Source of the DNA: Candidatus Omnitrophota bacterium
GTDB lineage: Bacteria > Omnitrophota > Gorgyraeia > Aquiviventales > Aquiviventaceae
DNA: 39,350 nucleotides
Direction: 5' to 3'
Assembly (NCBI GenBank): GCA_016206565.1
Contig: JACQRG010000061.1
Span: forward strand, 1-39,350
Position 1 is the first letter of the stretch; each line of letters opens with the position of its first letter. A model generated the notes under the pieces. That model was not told the origin of the DNA. It saw only the letters and a list, made by a program, of their open reading frames with translations, and ran no database searches. The translations under genes were made by a program, and so were the position numbers. Positions 16,820-22,574 of the stretch are shown here, piece after piece.

Positions 16820-17539
16820 TTGATTCCTTCCCAGCCTTCCTCGACTCGCGTCGCTCGGGCGGTGTCCGTGGCGCGGATGCAGCGCATTGACGCCCGCGTG
16901 ATCCAGACATACGGGATTCCGCGCCTGCTCTTGATGGAGCACGCCGGCCTCGCGCTGGCGCGGCATGCGCAGCAGCTCTACCAGACGCGCCTGGGCGCGC
17001 CCCGCCGCCACCACCCCATCGTCATCTGCTGCGGGGCCGGCTACAACGGCGGGGACGGGATGGCGGCCGCGCGGCACCTGCTCGCGCGGGGGTTTGCCGT
17101 GCGCGTGCTGCTGGCGGCTCGCGCGGCTCGGCTTCGGGAAGAGCCGGCGGTGTATGCGGCGATCCTCTCGCGCCTCGGCGCACGTCCCCAGGAAGCACCC
17201 GCCGCCGGCGCGTCGGCGTGGGCGCTGAAGCGCCTGCGCCCGGCAGGGGTCGTCATTGATGCGCTCTTGGGCATCGGGATGCGGGGGACCGTGCGCGAGC
17301 CGGTAGTCAGCCTGATTGCCGCGATGAATCGCAGCGGCCGGCCCATCGTGGCGGCGGATGTGCCGTCCGGGCTGGACGGCGACACCGGTCTGCCGCAGGG
17401 TCACGCCGTGCGCGCCGCCCTGACCGTGACGTTCGGCGCGGCGAAGCGCGGGTGCCTGGCGGCCCGGGCGCGCCCCTACGTGGGGCGGCTGGTCGTCGAG
17501 CCGATTACGATTCCCGCGCAGGCGATGGAGCGAGCGTGA
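16820..17539 (+). CDS. nnrE: NAD(P)H-hydrate epimerase
   Basis: A 239-residue YjeF-N-domain protein that epimerises damaged NAD(P)HX. It has ARVIQTYGIPRLLLMEHAG, the central GAGYNGGDGMAAARHL loop, VIDALLGIGMRGTVREP, and AADVPSGLDGDTG. The ADP-dependent dehydratase half (NnrD) often fused to it is absent. The start is uncertain: TTG 16820 gives 14 extra residues, while GTG 16862 places the start at the family's usual N-terminus; neither has a clear ribosome binding site. aroB starts on the last base of its stop. Confidence 0.9.
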   Translation: MIPSQPSSTRVARAVSVARMQRIDARVIQTYGIPRLLLMEHAGLALARHAQQLYQTRLGAPRRHHPIVICCGAGYNGGDGMAAARHLLARGFAVRVLLAARAARLREEPAVYAAILSRLGARPQEAPAAGASAWALKRLRPAGVVIDALLGIGMRGTVREPVVSLIAAMNRSGRPIVAADVPSGLDGDTGLPQGHAVRAALTVTFGAAKRGCLAARARPYVGRLVVEPITIPAQAMERA

Positions 17540-18624
17540 TGAAGACGATCCGGGTGGCCTTGGGCGAGCGGTCCTATCCTATCGCCGTCCGGTCGTCGTA
17601 CCGCCAGCTGCCCCAGCTCCTCGACTCGCTGCGGCTGCCCCGGCATGGGTGCGTGGTGTCGCATGAGCGCCTCCTGCGCCGCCATGGCCGCGGGCTGCTG
17701 GCCGTGCTGCGGCGCGCCGGATGGCGGCTGGACGTCGTGACGGTGCCGGAGACCGAGGCCAGCAAATCCTGGGCCATGGCCCGGCAGCTCATCAGCCGCC
17801 TGGCCGCCACGGGCGCGATGCGCCCGCCGGTGCTCTTCGCCTTCGGCGGCGGGGTGGTGGGGGACCTGACCGGGTTCGTGGCGGCCATCTACCGGCGCGG
17901 CGTGCCATACGTGCAGCTGCCGACGACGCTGCTAGCCCAAGTGGATTCCGCCATCGGCGGCAAGGCCGCCATTGACCTGCCGCAAGCCAAGAATTTCGTC
18001 GGCGCCTTCCACCAGCCGCGCCTGGTCTACAGCAACATCGGCCTCCTGCGCACGCTGCCGCTGCGCCAGCGCCGCTCGGGCCTGGGCGAGGTCATCAAGT
18101 ACGGGGCGATGGCGGACCCGGCCCTCTTCGCGTTCCTCGAGCAGCACCTGGCGGCCTGCCTGGCGATGGAGCCGCGCGCCGCGCGGGTCATGGTCGAGCG
18201 CTCCTCGGCGATCAAGGCCCGCATCGTCTCGCAGGACGAGCGCGATGCGCGCGGCATCCGCGCGCAGCTGAATTTCGGCCACACGCTGGGCCATGCGCTG
18301 GAGGCCGCGGGCCGGTACCGCCGCTGGACGCACGGCGAGGCCATCGCGATCGGGATGTGCGCGGCCGCGCAGCTCTCGGTGGAGCTGGGCCGCTGCCCGC
18401 GGGGGCAGATGCAGCGGCTGGTCGCGCTGCTGCAGGCGGCCGGCTTGCCGACGCGCGCGCGCGGCGTCTCCCGCGCGGCGGTGCGGCGCGCGCTGGCCTA
18501 TGACAAGAAAAACCTCCGGGGACGGCCGCGGTGGGTGCTGCTGCGGCGCCTTGGCCGCGTCGTGGTGAGTGAAGCGATTCCGCCGACGACGCTGCAGCGC
18601 GTCGTCAGCGCCTATCTCAGTTAG
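17539..18624 (+). CDS. aroB: 3-dehydroquinate synthase
   Basis: A 361-residue NAD- and zinc-dependent enzyme of the shikimate pathway. Visible motifs are FAFGGGVVGDLTGFVAA (NAD-binding), QLPTTLLAQVDSAIGGKAA (active-site Lys), GLGEVIKYGA (zinc-ligand Glu), NFGHTLGHALE and HGEAIAIGM (zinc-ligand His residues). The usual GGKTGVN is GGKAAID here. The product feeds chorismate and so tryptophan, linking it to the trp genes. The gene ends convergently with the gspB-like gene; the two stop codons overlap within TTAG at 18621-18624 and leave no room for a terminator. Confidence 0.96.
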   Translation: MKTIRVALGERSYPIAVRSSYRQLPQLLDSLRLPRHGCVVSHERLLRRHGRGLLAVLRRAGWRLDVVTVPETEASKSWAMARQLISRLAATGAMRPPVLFAFGGGVVGDLTGFVAAIYRRGVPYVQLPTTLLAQVDSAIGGKAAIDLPQAKNFVGAFHQPRLVYSNIGLLRTLPLRQRRSGLGEVIKYGAMADPALFAFLEQHLAACLAMEPRAARVMVERSSAIKARIVSQDERDARGIRAQLNFGHTLGHALEAAGRYRRWTHGEAIAIGMCAAAQLSVELGRCPRGQMQRLVALLQAAGLPTRARGVSRAAVRRALAYDKKNLRGRPRWVLLRRLGRVVVSEAIPPTTLQRVVSAYLS

Positions 18625-19190
18625 CGGGGAATATCCAGGACGGTGTCGGTGCCGTCCGCCTGCCGCAACCGCACGGTCGTCCGGCCGACCTCTGCGACCG
18701 TCGCCTGCCCGATGCGATCGCCTGCGCGCACAATCTCGTTGTTGATCACGGCGTACGCCTCGCTGCTGCCGCCGTCAATGATGCCGCTTAGCGCGAAGCT
18801 GGGGGCGGCGGCAAGCACCGCAGCGGCCGGTGCCTGGATGACCGGGGACGGCTGCGGCCGTGGGGCCGGCTCCGGCGCTGGCGCAGCGGCACGCGCGACC
18901 TGCGGGGCTGCCGGCACCACCGCCTGACGGGGTGCGGGCGGGCGCTGGGACCATTTGATCCCCCCAAAGAACAAGATGGCGGTCAAGCCCAGCACCGCGA
19001 CCGCCAGCATGCCCAGCGGCATCGGCGCCGAGGCCTCTCCGGGGCGGACAGCGCCAGGGGCGGCGGTCGGCCAGGAGTGCGCGATGGCGGGCGGCGGCTC
19101 CGGCGCCTTGGGCGGGGCGTGCACGGTCGGCGGGGGCGGGGCGACACTGGGGTCCTGGACTCGACGCAACGCCTCTTCGATGATGCTCAT
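18621..19190 (-). CDS. GspB-like type II secretion assembly protein
   Basis: A 189-residue bitopic protein. It begins SIIEEALRRVQ (the short N-terminal helix typical of GspB/ExeB-like proteins), then a Pro-rich stretch. One membrane segment follows (about 58-77, PLGMLAVAVLGLTAILFFGG), then a long Pro/Ala linker. The C-terminal periplasmic domain (about 133-189: SGIIDGGSSEAYAVINNEIV, RAGDRIGQATVAEVGRTTV) resembles GspB/PulB domains that help place the secretin. It lies 18 bases downstream of the ATPase gene, as expected for an ExeA/ExeB-type pair. No secretin or other Gsp gene is visible here. Confidence 0.8.
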   Translation of the reverse strand: MSIIEEALRRVQDPSVAPPPPTVHAPPKAPEPPPAIAHSWPTAAPGAVRPGEASAPMPLGMLAVAVLGLTAILFFGGIKWSQRPPAPRQAVVPAAPQVARAAAPAPEPAPRPQPSPVIQAPAAAVLAAAPSFALSGIIDGGSSEAYAVINNEIVRAGDRIGQATVAEVGRTTVRLRQADGTDTVLDIPR

Positions 19191-19208
19191 CGCGATGCCT
19201 CCCTCGTC

Positions 19209-20027
19209 CTACGCGCCAACGACTTGTCCCTGCAGTTCCTGAAAGCTGCGGCGGACCAGCTCCCGGTCCACCCGCGTGGTCCGGTAGACGTAGCACGCCA
19301 GCAGCGAGCGGTCGCAAATCTGGTTGATGAGCCGCGGCGTGCCCTTGGAGCACCGGTAGACCTCCTGCGCCGCCTCGGCCGTCCACTGCACCGTGCCATC
19401 CGAGCCGGCTATGCGCAAGCGGTGATGGATGTAGGTGGTGACTTCCTCCGCATCGAGCGGCCCGATGTGATACCGCACCCCGATGCGCTGGCGCAGCTGC
19501 TCCAGCGCCGGGCGGGCCAGTTTCTCCCGCAGCTGCGGCTGGCCGACCAGGATGATCTGGATGAGCTTCTCCTTGTCGGTTTCCAGGTTCGAGAGCATGC
19601 GGATCTGCTCCAGCACGCGCAGGCTCAGGTTCTGCGCTTCGTCAATGATCAGGACGATGTTGTGGCCGATGGCCGCCTCATCGAGCAGGAACTGGTTGAG
19701 CTGCTCAAAGAGGTTCAGCCGGTTGGCGGTCATGGGGTTGAGGCCGAAATCCTTCACGACCGCGTAGAGCAGCTGCAGCTCCGAGAGGCCGGATTGCAGC
19801 ACGAGGGCGGTCTTCGTCGAGCCGTCGAGCTGGCGCAGCAGCGCCTTGCAGATAGTGGTCTTGCCGGTGCCGATGTCCCCGGTGATTTCGATGAACCCCT
19901 TGCGCTCGCGGATGCCGTAGACCATGTGCGCGAGCGCCTCGCGGTGCTTCTTGGAGAGGTAGAGAAAGGCAGGGTCGGACGTAATCGCGAAGGGTTTTTC
20001 ACGCAGGCCAAGATACTCGAGATACAT
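19209..20027 (-). CDS. ExeA/GspA-type AAA ATPase
   Basis: A 272-residue AAA ATPase. It opens MYLEYLGLREKPFAITSDP, the hallmark of the ExeA/GspA family. Walker A is GDIGTGKTT (50-58), Walker B is IVLIIDE (124-130), and the sensor region is ILVGQPQLREKL. Family members couple ATP hydrolysis to secretin assembly through peptidoglycan together with GspB. ExeA also carries a peptidoglycan-binding domain, absent here, so this is the short form also seen beside exosortase loci. The predicted transcript start is only about six bases before its ATG. A PilZ gene is divergent from it. Confidence 0.9.
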   Translation of the reverse strand: MYLEYLGLREKPFAITSDPAFLYLSKKHREALAHMVYGIRERKGFIEITGDIGTGKTTICKALLRQLDGSTKTALVLQSGLSELQLLYAVVKDFGLNPMTANRLNLFEQLNQFLLDEAAIGHNIVLIIDEAQNLSLRVLEQIRMLSNLETDKEKLIQIILVGQPQLREKLARPALEQLRQRIGVRYHIGPLDAEEVTTYIHHRLRIAGSDGTVQWTAEAAQEVYRCSKGTPRLINQICDRSLLACYVYRTTRVDRELVRRSFQELQGQVVGA

Positions 20028-20039
20028 GGCGCTGCAGAT

Positions 20040-20068
20040 ATTCTACGCCCGGTGCAGACCCGGCGCAA
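20040..20068 (-). promoter_or_regulatory. Promoter of the gspA-gspB pair
   Basis: On the minus strand, TTGCGC (20068-20063), 17-base spacer, TAGAAT (20045-20040). The predicted start near 20033 leaves about six bases before the ATG at 20027, with no Shine-Dalgarno site. It is divergent from the PilZ promoter, with -35 boxes only 11 bases apart. Confidence 0.68.
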
Positions 20069-20079
20069 GCGAGAAACCA

Positions 20080-20108
20080 TTGACAGGCCGCGGCGACGGT
20101 GCTAGCCT
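20080..20108 (+). promoter_or_regulatory. Promoter of the first PilZ gene, leaderless layout
   Basis: TTGACA (20080-20085), 17-base spacer, TAGCCT (20103-20108). Seven bases beyond the -10 box is the A of ATG 20115, the expected transcription start itself. Confidence 0.75.
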
Positions 20109-20114
20109 GTTGCC

Positions 20115-20459
20115 ATGACCCCGGAGCGGCGCCTCCATCCTCGCGCTCGCGCTTACCGCCCGGTGCGGCTGCATCCCCGCGGCAGCCCGGCGGTGATTGA
20201 AACGCTGACCAAGGACCTCAGCGTCTGCGGCCTGCGCTGCCTGTGCCCCAAGCCGGTGCCGGTCGGCTTGCCGGTCAACGTCGAGCTGGTGCTTGGCCAG
20301 GGGCAGGAGCCGTTGTTCCTCGAGGGCAAGGCGGTGTGGTTCAGGACCCTGCCGGATAGCGAGCAATACGACCTCGGCGTCTCATTTCTTGACCTGAGCG
20401 AGCAAAAACGACGACGTCTGTCTGTGTATTTTGACTCTGTCGCAGCTGTTCCTGCCTAG
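20115..20459 (+). CDS. PilZ-domain protein
   Basis: A 114-residue single-domain protein. The N-terminal Arg-rich segment (ERRLHPRARAYRPVRL) supplies the RxxxR element and TKDLSVCGLRC the (D/N)xSxxG element of cyclic-di-GMP-binding PilZ domains. YDLGVSFLDLSE is the conserved strand near the end. It probably acts as a c-di-GMP receptor for motility, secretion or surface polysaccharide. The divergent secretion genes are suggestive only. The start codon coincides with the predicted transcription start. A second, distinct PilZ protein lies at 22197. Confidence 0.87.
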   Translation: MTPERRLHPRARAYRPVRLHPRGSPAVIETLTKDLSVCGLRCLCPKPVPVGLPVNVELVLGQGQEPLFLEGKAVWFRTLPDSEQYDLGVSFLDLSEQKRRRLSVYFDSVAAVPA

Positions 20460-20478
20460 TTTTCTGCAGAAGTAATAT

Positions 20479-20507
20479 TATAACTCCTTGTAGTACAATA
20501 AGTTATA
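20479..20507. repeat. 29-bp dyad in an AT-rich island
   Basis: Outer arms TATAACT (20479-20485) and AGTTATA (20501-20507) and inner arms TTGTA (20488-20492) and TACAA (20494-20498) share one centre at 20493. Twelve of 14 positions pair; only 20486-20487 against 20499-20500 do not. It ends six bases before the -35 box of the next promoter. No T-run follows, so it is not an obvious intrinsic terminator for the PilZ gene; an operator or activator site is the more likely reading. Confidence 0.7.
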
Positions 20508-20512
20508 TGATA

Positions 20513-20542
20513 TTGACTTTCCATGCTCCAATATGGTAGACT
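20513..20542 (+). promoter_or_regulatory. Promoter of the 53-residue membrane protein
   Basis: TTGACT (20513-20518), 18-base spacer, TAGACT (20537-20542). Predicted start near 20549 gives a leader of about 75 bases. Confidence 0.72.
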
Positions 20543-20589
20543 AGTGTCTGATGGATGGCGGATAGGAGCGAAGGCCAACCCATCCACTC

Positions 20590-20607
20590 TCTAGACATAT
20601 GTCTAGA
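20590..20607. promoter_or_regulatory. Perfect 18-bp palindrome abutting the ribosome binding site
   Basis: TCTAGACATATGTCTAGA is fully self-complementary. In the transcript it can form a seven-pair stem with an AUAU loop, three bases before the AGGAGG (20610-20615) that serves the small ORF at 20625. It could be a repressor operator or an RNA element controlling access to the ribosome binding site. Confidence 0.75.
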
Positions 20608-20624
20608 AGAGGAGGTGAGAACGC

Positions 20625-20786
20625 ATGAAACTCGACCAGCATGTCATCACGGGTGTCTTTTTCGGGCTCGTGTTCGGAATGCATTACCACGGGCTGGACG
20701 CGTATAAGGACGTTCTCACGATCGTCGCCGTCGTCCTCGCGCTCGGTGTCGTGGGCGGGCTCAAGCTGGGCAAGCTGATCAAGTAA
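20625..20786 (+). CDS. 53-residue two-helix membrane protein of unknown function
   Basis: ATG 20625 to TAA 20784-20786 encodes MKLDQHVITGVFFGLVFGMH, then YHGLDAYKD and a second hydrophobic stretch (VLTIVAVVLALGVVGG), ending LKLGKLIK. Two membrane helices (about 8-19 and 30-46) flank a short polar loop with two His residues, and the positively charged C-terminus suggests both ends face the cytoplasm. It has the most complete expression signals in the window: a promoter, a 75-base leader with a palindrome, a strong AGGAGG nine bases before ATG, and a perfect hairpin terminator. I do not recognise a family. It is a monocistronic, probably well expressed, small membrane protein. Confidence 0.75.
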   Translation: MKLDQHVITGVFFGLVFGMHYHGLDAYKDVLTIVAVVLALGVVGGLKLGKLIK

Positions 20787-20813
20787 GCCAGCAAGCCCAG
20801 GCACGGTTACGAC

Positions 20814-20854
20814 TCGGGGGCTGCTCTCCACTGGAGGGCAGCCCCCGATTTTTT
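20814..20854 (+). terminator. Intrinsic terminator after the small membrane protein
   Basis: TCGGGGGCTGC (20814-20824) pairs perfectly with GCAGCCCCCGA (20838-20848). The helix continues inward through a T-G wobble and CTCC/GGAG to a three-base loop, about 16 pairs in all. It is followed by TTTTTT (20849-20854). It is the clearest terminator in the window. Confidence 0.93.
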
Positions 20855-20856
20855 GC

Positions 20857-20885
20857 TTGCGTCCGTCGGTGAACGCCGCTATACT
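20857..20885 (+). promoter_or_regulatory. Promoter of the 36-residue membrane protein
   Basis: TTGCGT (20857-20862), 17-base spacer, TATACT (20880-20885), starting three bases after the terminator's T-run. Predicted start is near 20892. Confidence 0.72.
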
Positions 20886-20933
20886 GGTCCCGTCGTCGGC
20901 GCTGTTCGTTCACACCCCGAAAGGTGCGTTCCC

Positions 20934-21044
20934 GTGGTCCCGTTGTTCGACTTCGATCCTCGCCTCACCAACCTGGTGCTCGGCCTGGTAATCGGGCTCT
21001 GCCTGTCCCTGGTCTGGCACTGGGCGGCGTGGGCCCTGCACTAG
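20934..21044 (+). CDS. 36-residue single-helix membrane protein
   Basis: GTG 20934 opens a 36-codon frame: a short acidic start (VPLFDFDPRLT), one strong membrane helix (NLVLGLVIGLCLSLVWHWAAW) and ALH at the end. AAAGGTG (20920-20926) stands at Shine-Dalgarno distance, and the promoter at 20857-20885 would give a 42-base leader. The frame is open further upstream, but the predicted transcript begins after those codons. Its TAG overlaps the stop of mazG on the other strand within CTAG (21041-21044). I know no family; expression is likely but unproven. Confidence 0.5.
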   Translation: MVPLFDFDPRLTNLVLGLVIGLCLSLVWHWAAWALH

Positions 21045-21571
21045 CCCCGCGCCAGCGCCCTGACCGCCCGCCGCAATCCGTCCGCAGCGCCGGGCCGGCG
21101 ATGCAGCAAGTCCCAGCACTCCACCAGCAGCGGCCGCAGCCGCTTGGACGCGGAGCGCGACCGAGTTTCCCGCCGTTTCACCGCCTGCCAGCGCCGGTAC
21201 GCCTCATCGGCTGACCTGGCCCGGACCCGGCCGAAGACATGGGGGTGGCGGCGGATCATCTTCCGGCGGGTGGCGCGCAGCAGCGAGCGCAGCGATCCCT
21301 GCCGGCGACGATCGGCCAGCAAGGCCAGGAAGACGACCGTGTAGAGCAGGTCGCCCAGCTCCTCTTCGAGCAGGGCGCGCTTGCCCCGGCCGCGGATGGT
21401 TTCGAACACTTCCCAGGTTTCCTCGATGAGGTAGGGCAGGAGCGACTCGACCGTCTGGGTCCGGTCCCAGGGGCAGCCGTCCGGCTCCAGCAGGCGCTGG
21501 GCCAGGGCCACCAGGTCCCAGAACGGGTCCCCTTGGGCCGGCGGGGGTATCGTGCGTGCGGTTTGACCCAT
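21041..21571 (-). CDS. mazG: MazG-family nucleotide pyrophosphohydrolase
   Basis: A 176-residue protein with one MazG fold. The signature GCPWDRTQTVESLLPYLIEE is followed by the metal-binding EETWE and EELGDLLYTVVFLALLA helices, and HPHVFGRVRARSADEA closes the domain. These enzymes hydrolyse NTPs to NMP and pyrophosphate, cleaning nucleotide pools. Classical MazG is about 260 residues with two domains; this is a one-domain form with an unusual Arg-rich C-terminus. I chose the start at 21571 (MGQTARTIPP); further in-frame starts lie upstream at 21592 and 21637, but they would run through the divergent promoter. It ends convergently on the small ORF at 20934-21044. Confidence 0.88.
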   Translation of the reverse strand: MGQTARTIPPPAQGDPFWDLVALAQRLLEPDGCPWDRTQTVESLLPYLIEETWEVFETIRGRGKRALLEEELGDLLYTVVFLALLADRRRQGSLRSLLRATRRKMIRRHPHVFGRVRARSADEAYRRWQAVKRRETRSRSASKRLRPLLVECWDLLHRRPGAADGLRRAVRALARG

Positions 21572-21592
21572 GAGACAGGCGTATGGTATCAT
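21563..21592 (+). promoter_or_regulatory. Promoter of the small basic protein-HIT-PilZ run
   Basis: TTGACC (21563-21568), 18-base spacer, TATCAT (21587-21592). The -35 box lies inside the first codons of mazG. GTATGGTATCATAC (21581-21594) is a near-perfect palindrome, so TATGAT is also present on the minus strand as a possible mazG -10 box. Confidence 0.7.
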
Positions 21593-21600
21593 ACTTTCTC

Positions 21601-21616
21601 TTAACGTGTTAACGTG
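21601..21616. repeat. Tandem TTAACGTG repeat at a predicted transcription start
   Basis: Two head-to-tail copies of TTAACGTG (21601-21608 and 21609-21616) lie just past the predicted start of the promoter at 21563-21592 and just before the ribosome binding site of the next gene. Repeated octamers at such a spot can be operator half-sites; chance is possible. Confidence 0.5.
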
Positions 21617-21625
21617 AGGGGGGAC

Positions 21626-21829
21626 ATGGGAATCCACAACCGTCCGGTAACCTGCGCCGCCACCAGCAAGCGGCTGCGGATGAAGACCTGGTTTTACCGC
21701 AACGGCAAGTACTACTACAACCGCCGCGCCTGGCAGGACGAGCAGGCCAAGGCGGCCAGCGAGGCCGCCAAGCCAAAGCCCGAAGCCGCGCCGGCTGAAG
21801 GCGAAGCCGGCGAAGCCAAGACCAAGTAA
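21626..21829 (+). CDS. Small basic protein with Ala/Lys/Glu tail, unknown
   Basis: A 67-residue protein. The first 40 residues are basic and aromatic (GIHNRPVTCAATSKRLRMKT, then WFYRNGKYYYNRRAW). The rest is a low-complexity Ala/Lys/Glu/Pro tail, like the tail of the small basic protein at 16497. ATG 21626 follows GAGGGGGGAC at Shine-Dalgarno distance; GTG 21614 is in frame upstream but less likely. The core looks like an RNA-binding or ribosome-associated peptide by composition alone. I do not recognise a named family. It heads a run with the HIT and PilZ genes, 20 bases before HIT. Confidence 0.72.
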   Translation: MGIHNRPVTCAATSKRLRMKTWFYRNGKYYYNRRAWQDEQAKAASEAAKPKPEAAPAEGEAGEAKTK

Positions 21830-21849
21830 TTCGCTCCTTAGCCAGTGTC

Positions 21850-22200
21850 ATGACCCCAAGTGAATGCCTCTTCTGCCGCATTGCCCAGCGGCAGCTTCCC
21901 GCCCGGATCGCGGGCGAGGAGGACGGCCTGCTGGCCTTCGAAGACGTCAACCCCCAGGCGCCGGTGCACCTGCTCATCATCCCGACTGAGCACCTTCCGA
22001 CGCTGGCCGACGCCACCCCGGCGCACACGCCGCTGCTGGGCCGGACCGTGCAGTTCGCCAACCGGCTTGCGCGCGAGCGCGGGCTCGGAACGGACGGCTA
22101 CCGGCTGGTGGTCAACTGCGGCGCAAAGGCCGGACAGAGCGTGTTCCACCTGCATTGGCATCTCCTGGGCGGGCGGTCCTTCCAATGGCCCCCGGGATGA
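21850..22200 (+). CDS. HIT-family nucleotide hydrolase (HinT-like)
   Basis: A 116-residue protein with CLFCRIAQRQLPA (the zinc-binding CxxC start common in HinT-like proteins), LAFEDVNPQAPVHLLIIPTEH and the histidine triad HLHWHLL (VFHLHWHLLGGR). HinT-type enzymes hydrolyse adenosine phosphoramidates and acyl-adenylates. Length and motif order are typical. The last bases overlap the start of the PilZ gene (ATGA). Confidence 0.94.
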   Translation: MTPSECLFCRIAQRQLPARIAGEEDGLLAFEDVNPQAPVHLLIIPTEHLPTLADATPAHTPLLGRTVQFANRLARERGLGTDGYRLVVNCGAKAGQSVFHLHWHLLGGRSFQWPPG

Positions 22201-22568
22201 TGGCCGATCGGCGCGAACGGCGTGCCAGCTCTAGGGCGTCGGAGCGCCTCTCGCTGGCCTTAGCCGGCGACGGCCGGGAGTGGACCGCTCAAACCAAGAA
22301 CATCAGCGCGTCCGGGGTGTATTGCGCCCTGGCGCAGTTCATCCCGCCGATGACGAAGCTGGCCCTGCGCTTCGCCCTGCCGCAGAACGGCCGGGACGTG
22401 CCGGTGCGCTGCACCGGGGTCGTCGTGCGCGTGGAGCCGGTCATCGCCGGCCCCCAGCAGGGTGCCTACCACATCGCGATCTTCTTCACCGACATCTCCG
22501 AGCGCGACCGCTCGGTGATCGGCCGGTTCGTCGCCCAGCGCCTCGCCGCAACCCCCTCGACCGATTGA
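22197..22568 (+). CDS. Second PilZ-domain protein
   Basis: A 123-residue protein with an Arg-rich start (DRRERRASSRASERL), TKNISASGVYC (the NxSxxG element) and HIAIFFTDISERDR near the end, as in PilZ receptors of cyclic-di-GMP. The RxxxR element can be read in RRERRASSR. It shares little sequence with the PilZ protein at 20115, so the two are not a recent duplication. ATG 22197 overlaps the HIT stop; ATG 22200 is one codon later and equally possible. A hydrolase gene follows after six bases. Confidence 0.8.
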   Translation: MMADRRERRASSRASERLSLALAGDGREWTAQTKNISASGVYCALAQFIPPMTKLALRFALPQNGRDVPVRCTGVVVRVEPVIAGPQQGAYHIAIFFTDISERDRSVIGRFVAQRLAATPSTD

Positions 22569-22574
22569 CGTCCC

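Noticed and set aside
19077..20105. Plus-strand open frame of 342 codons across the gspA gene
   Set aside because: The minus-strand frame has a clear Walker A, Walker B and ExeA start; the plus frame is its shadow.
20479..20507. The 29-bp dyad as an intrinsic terminator of the PilZ gene
   Set aside because: The stem is AT-rich, broken by two mismatched positions and not followed by a T-run; an operator is a better fit.
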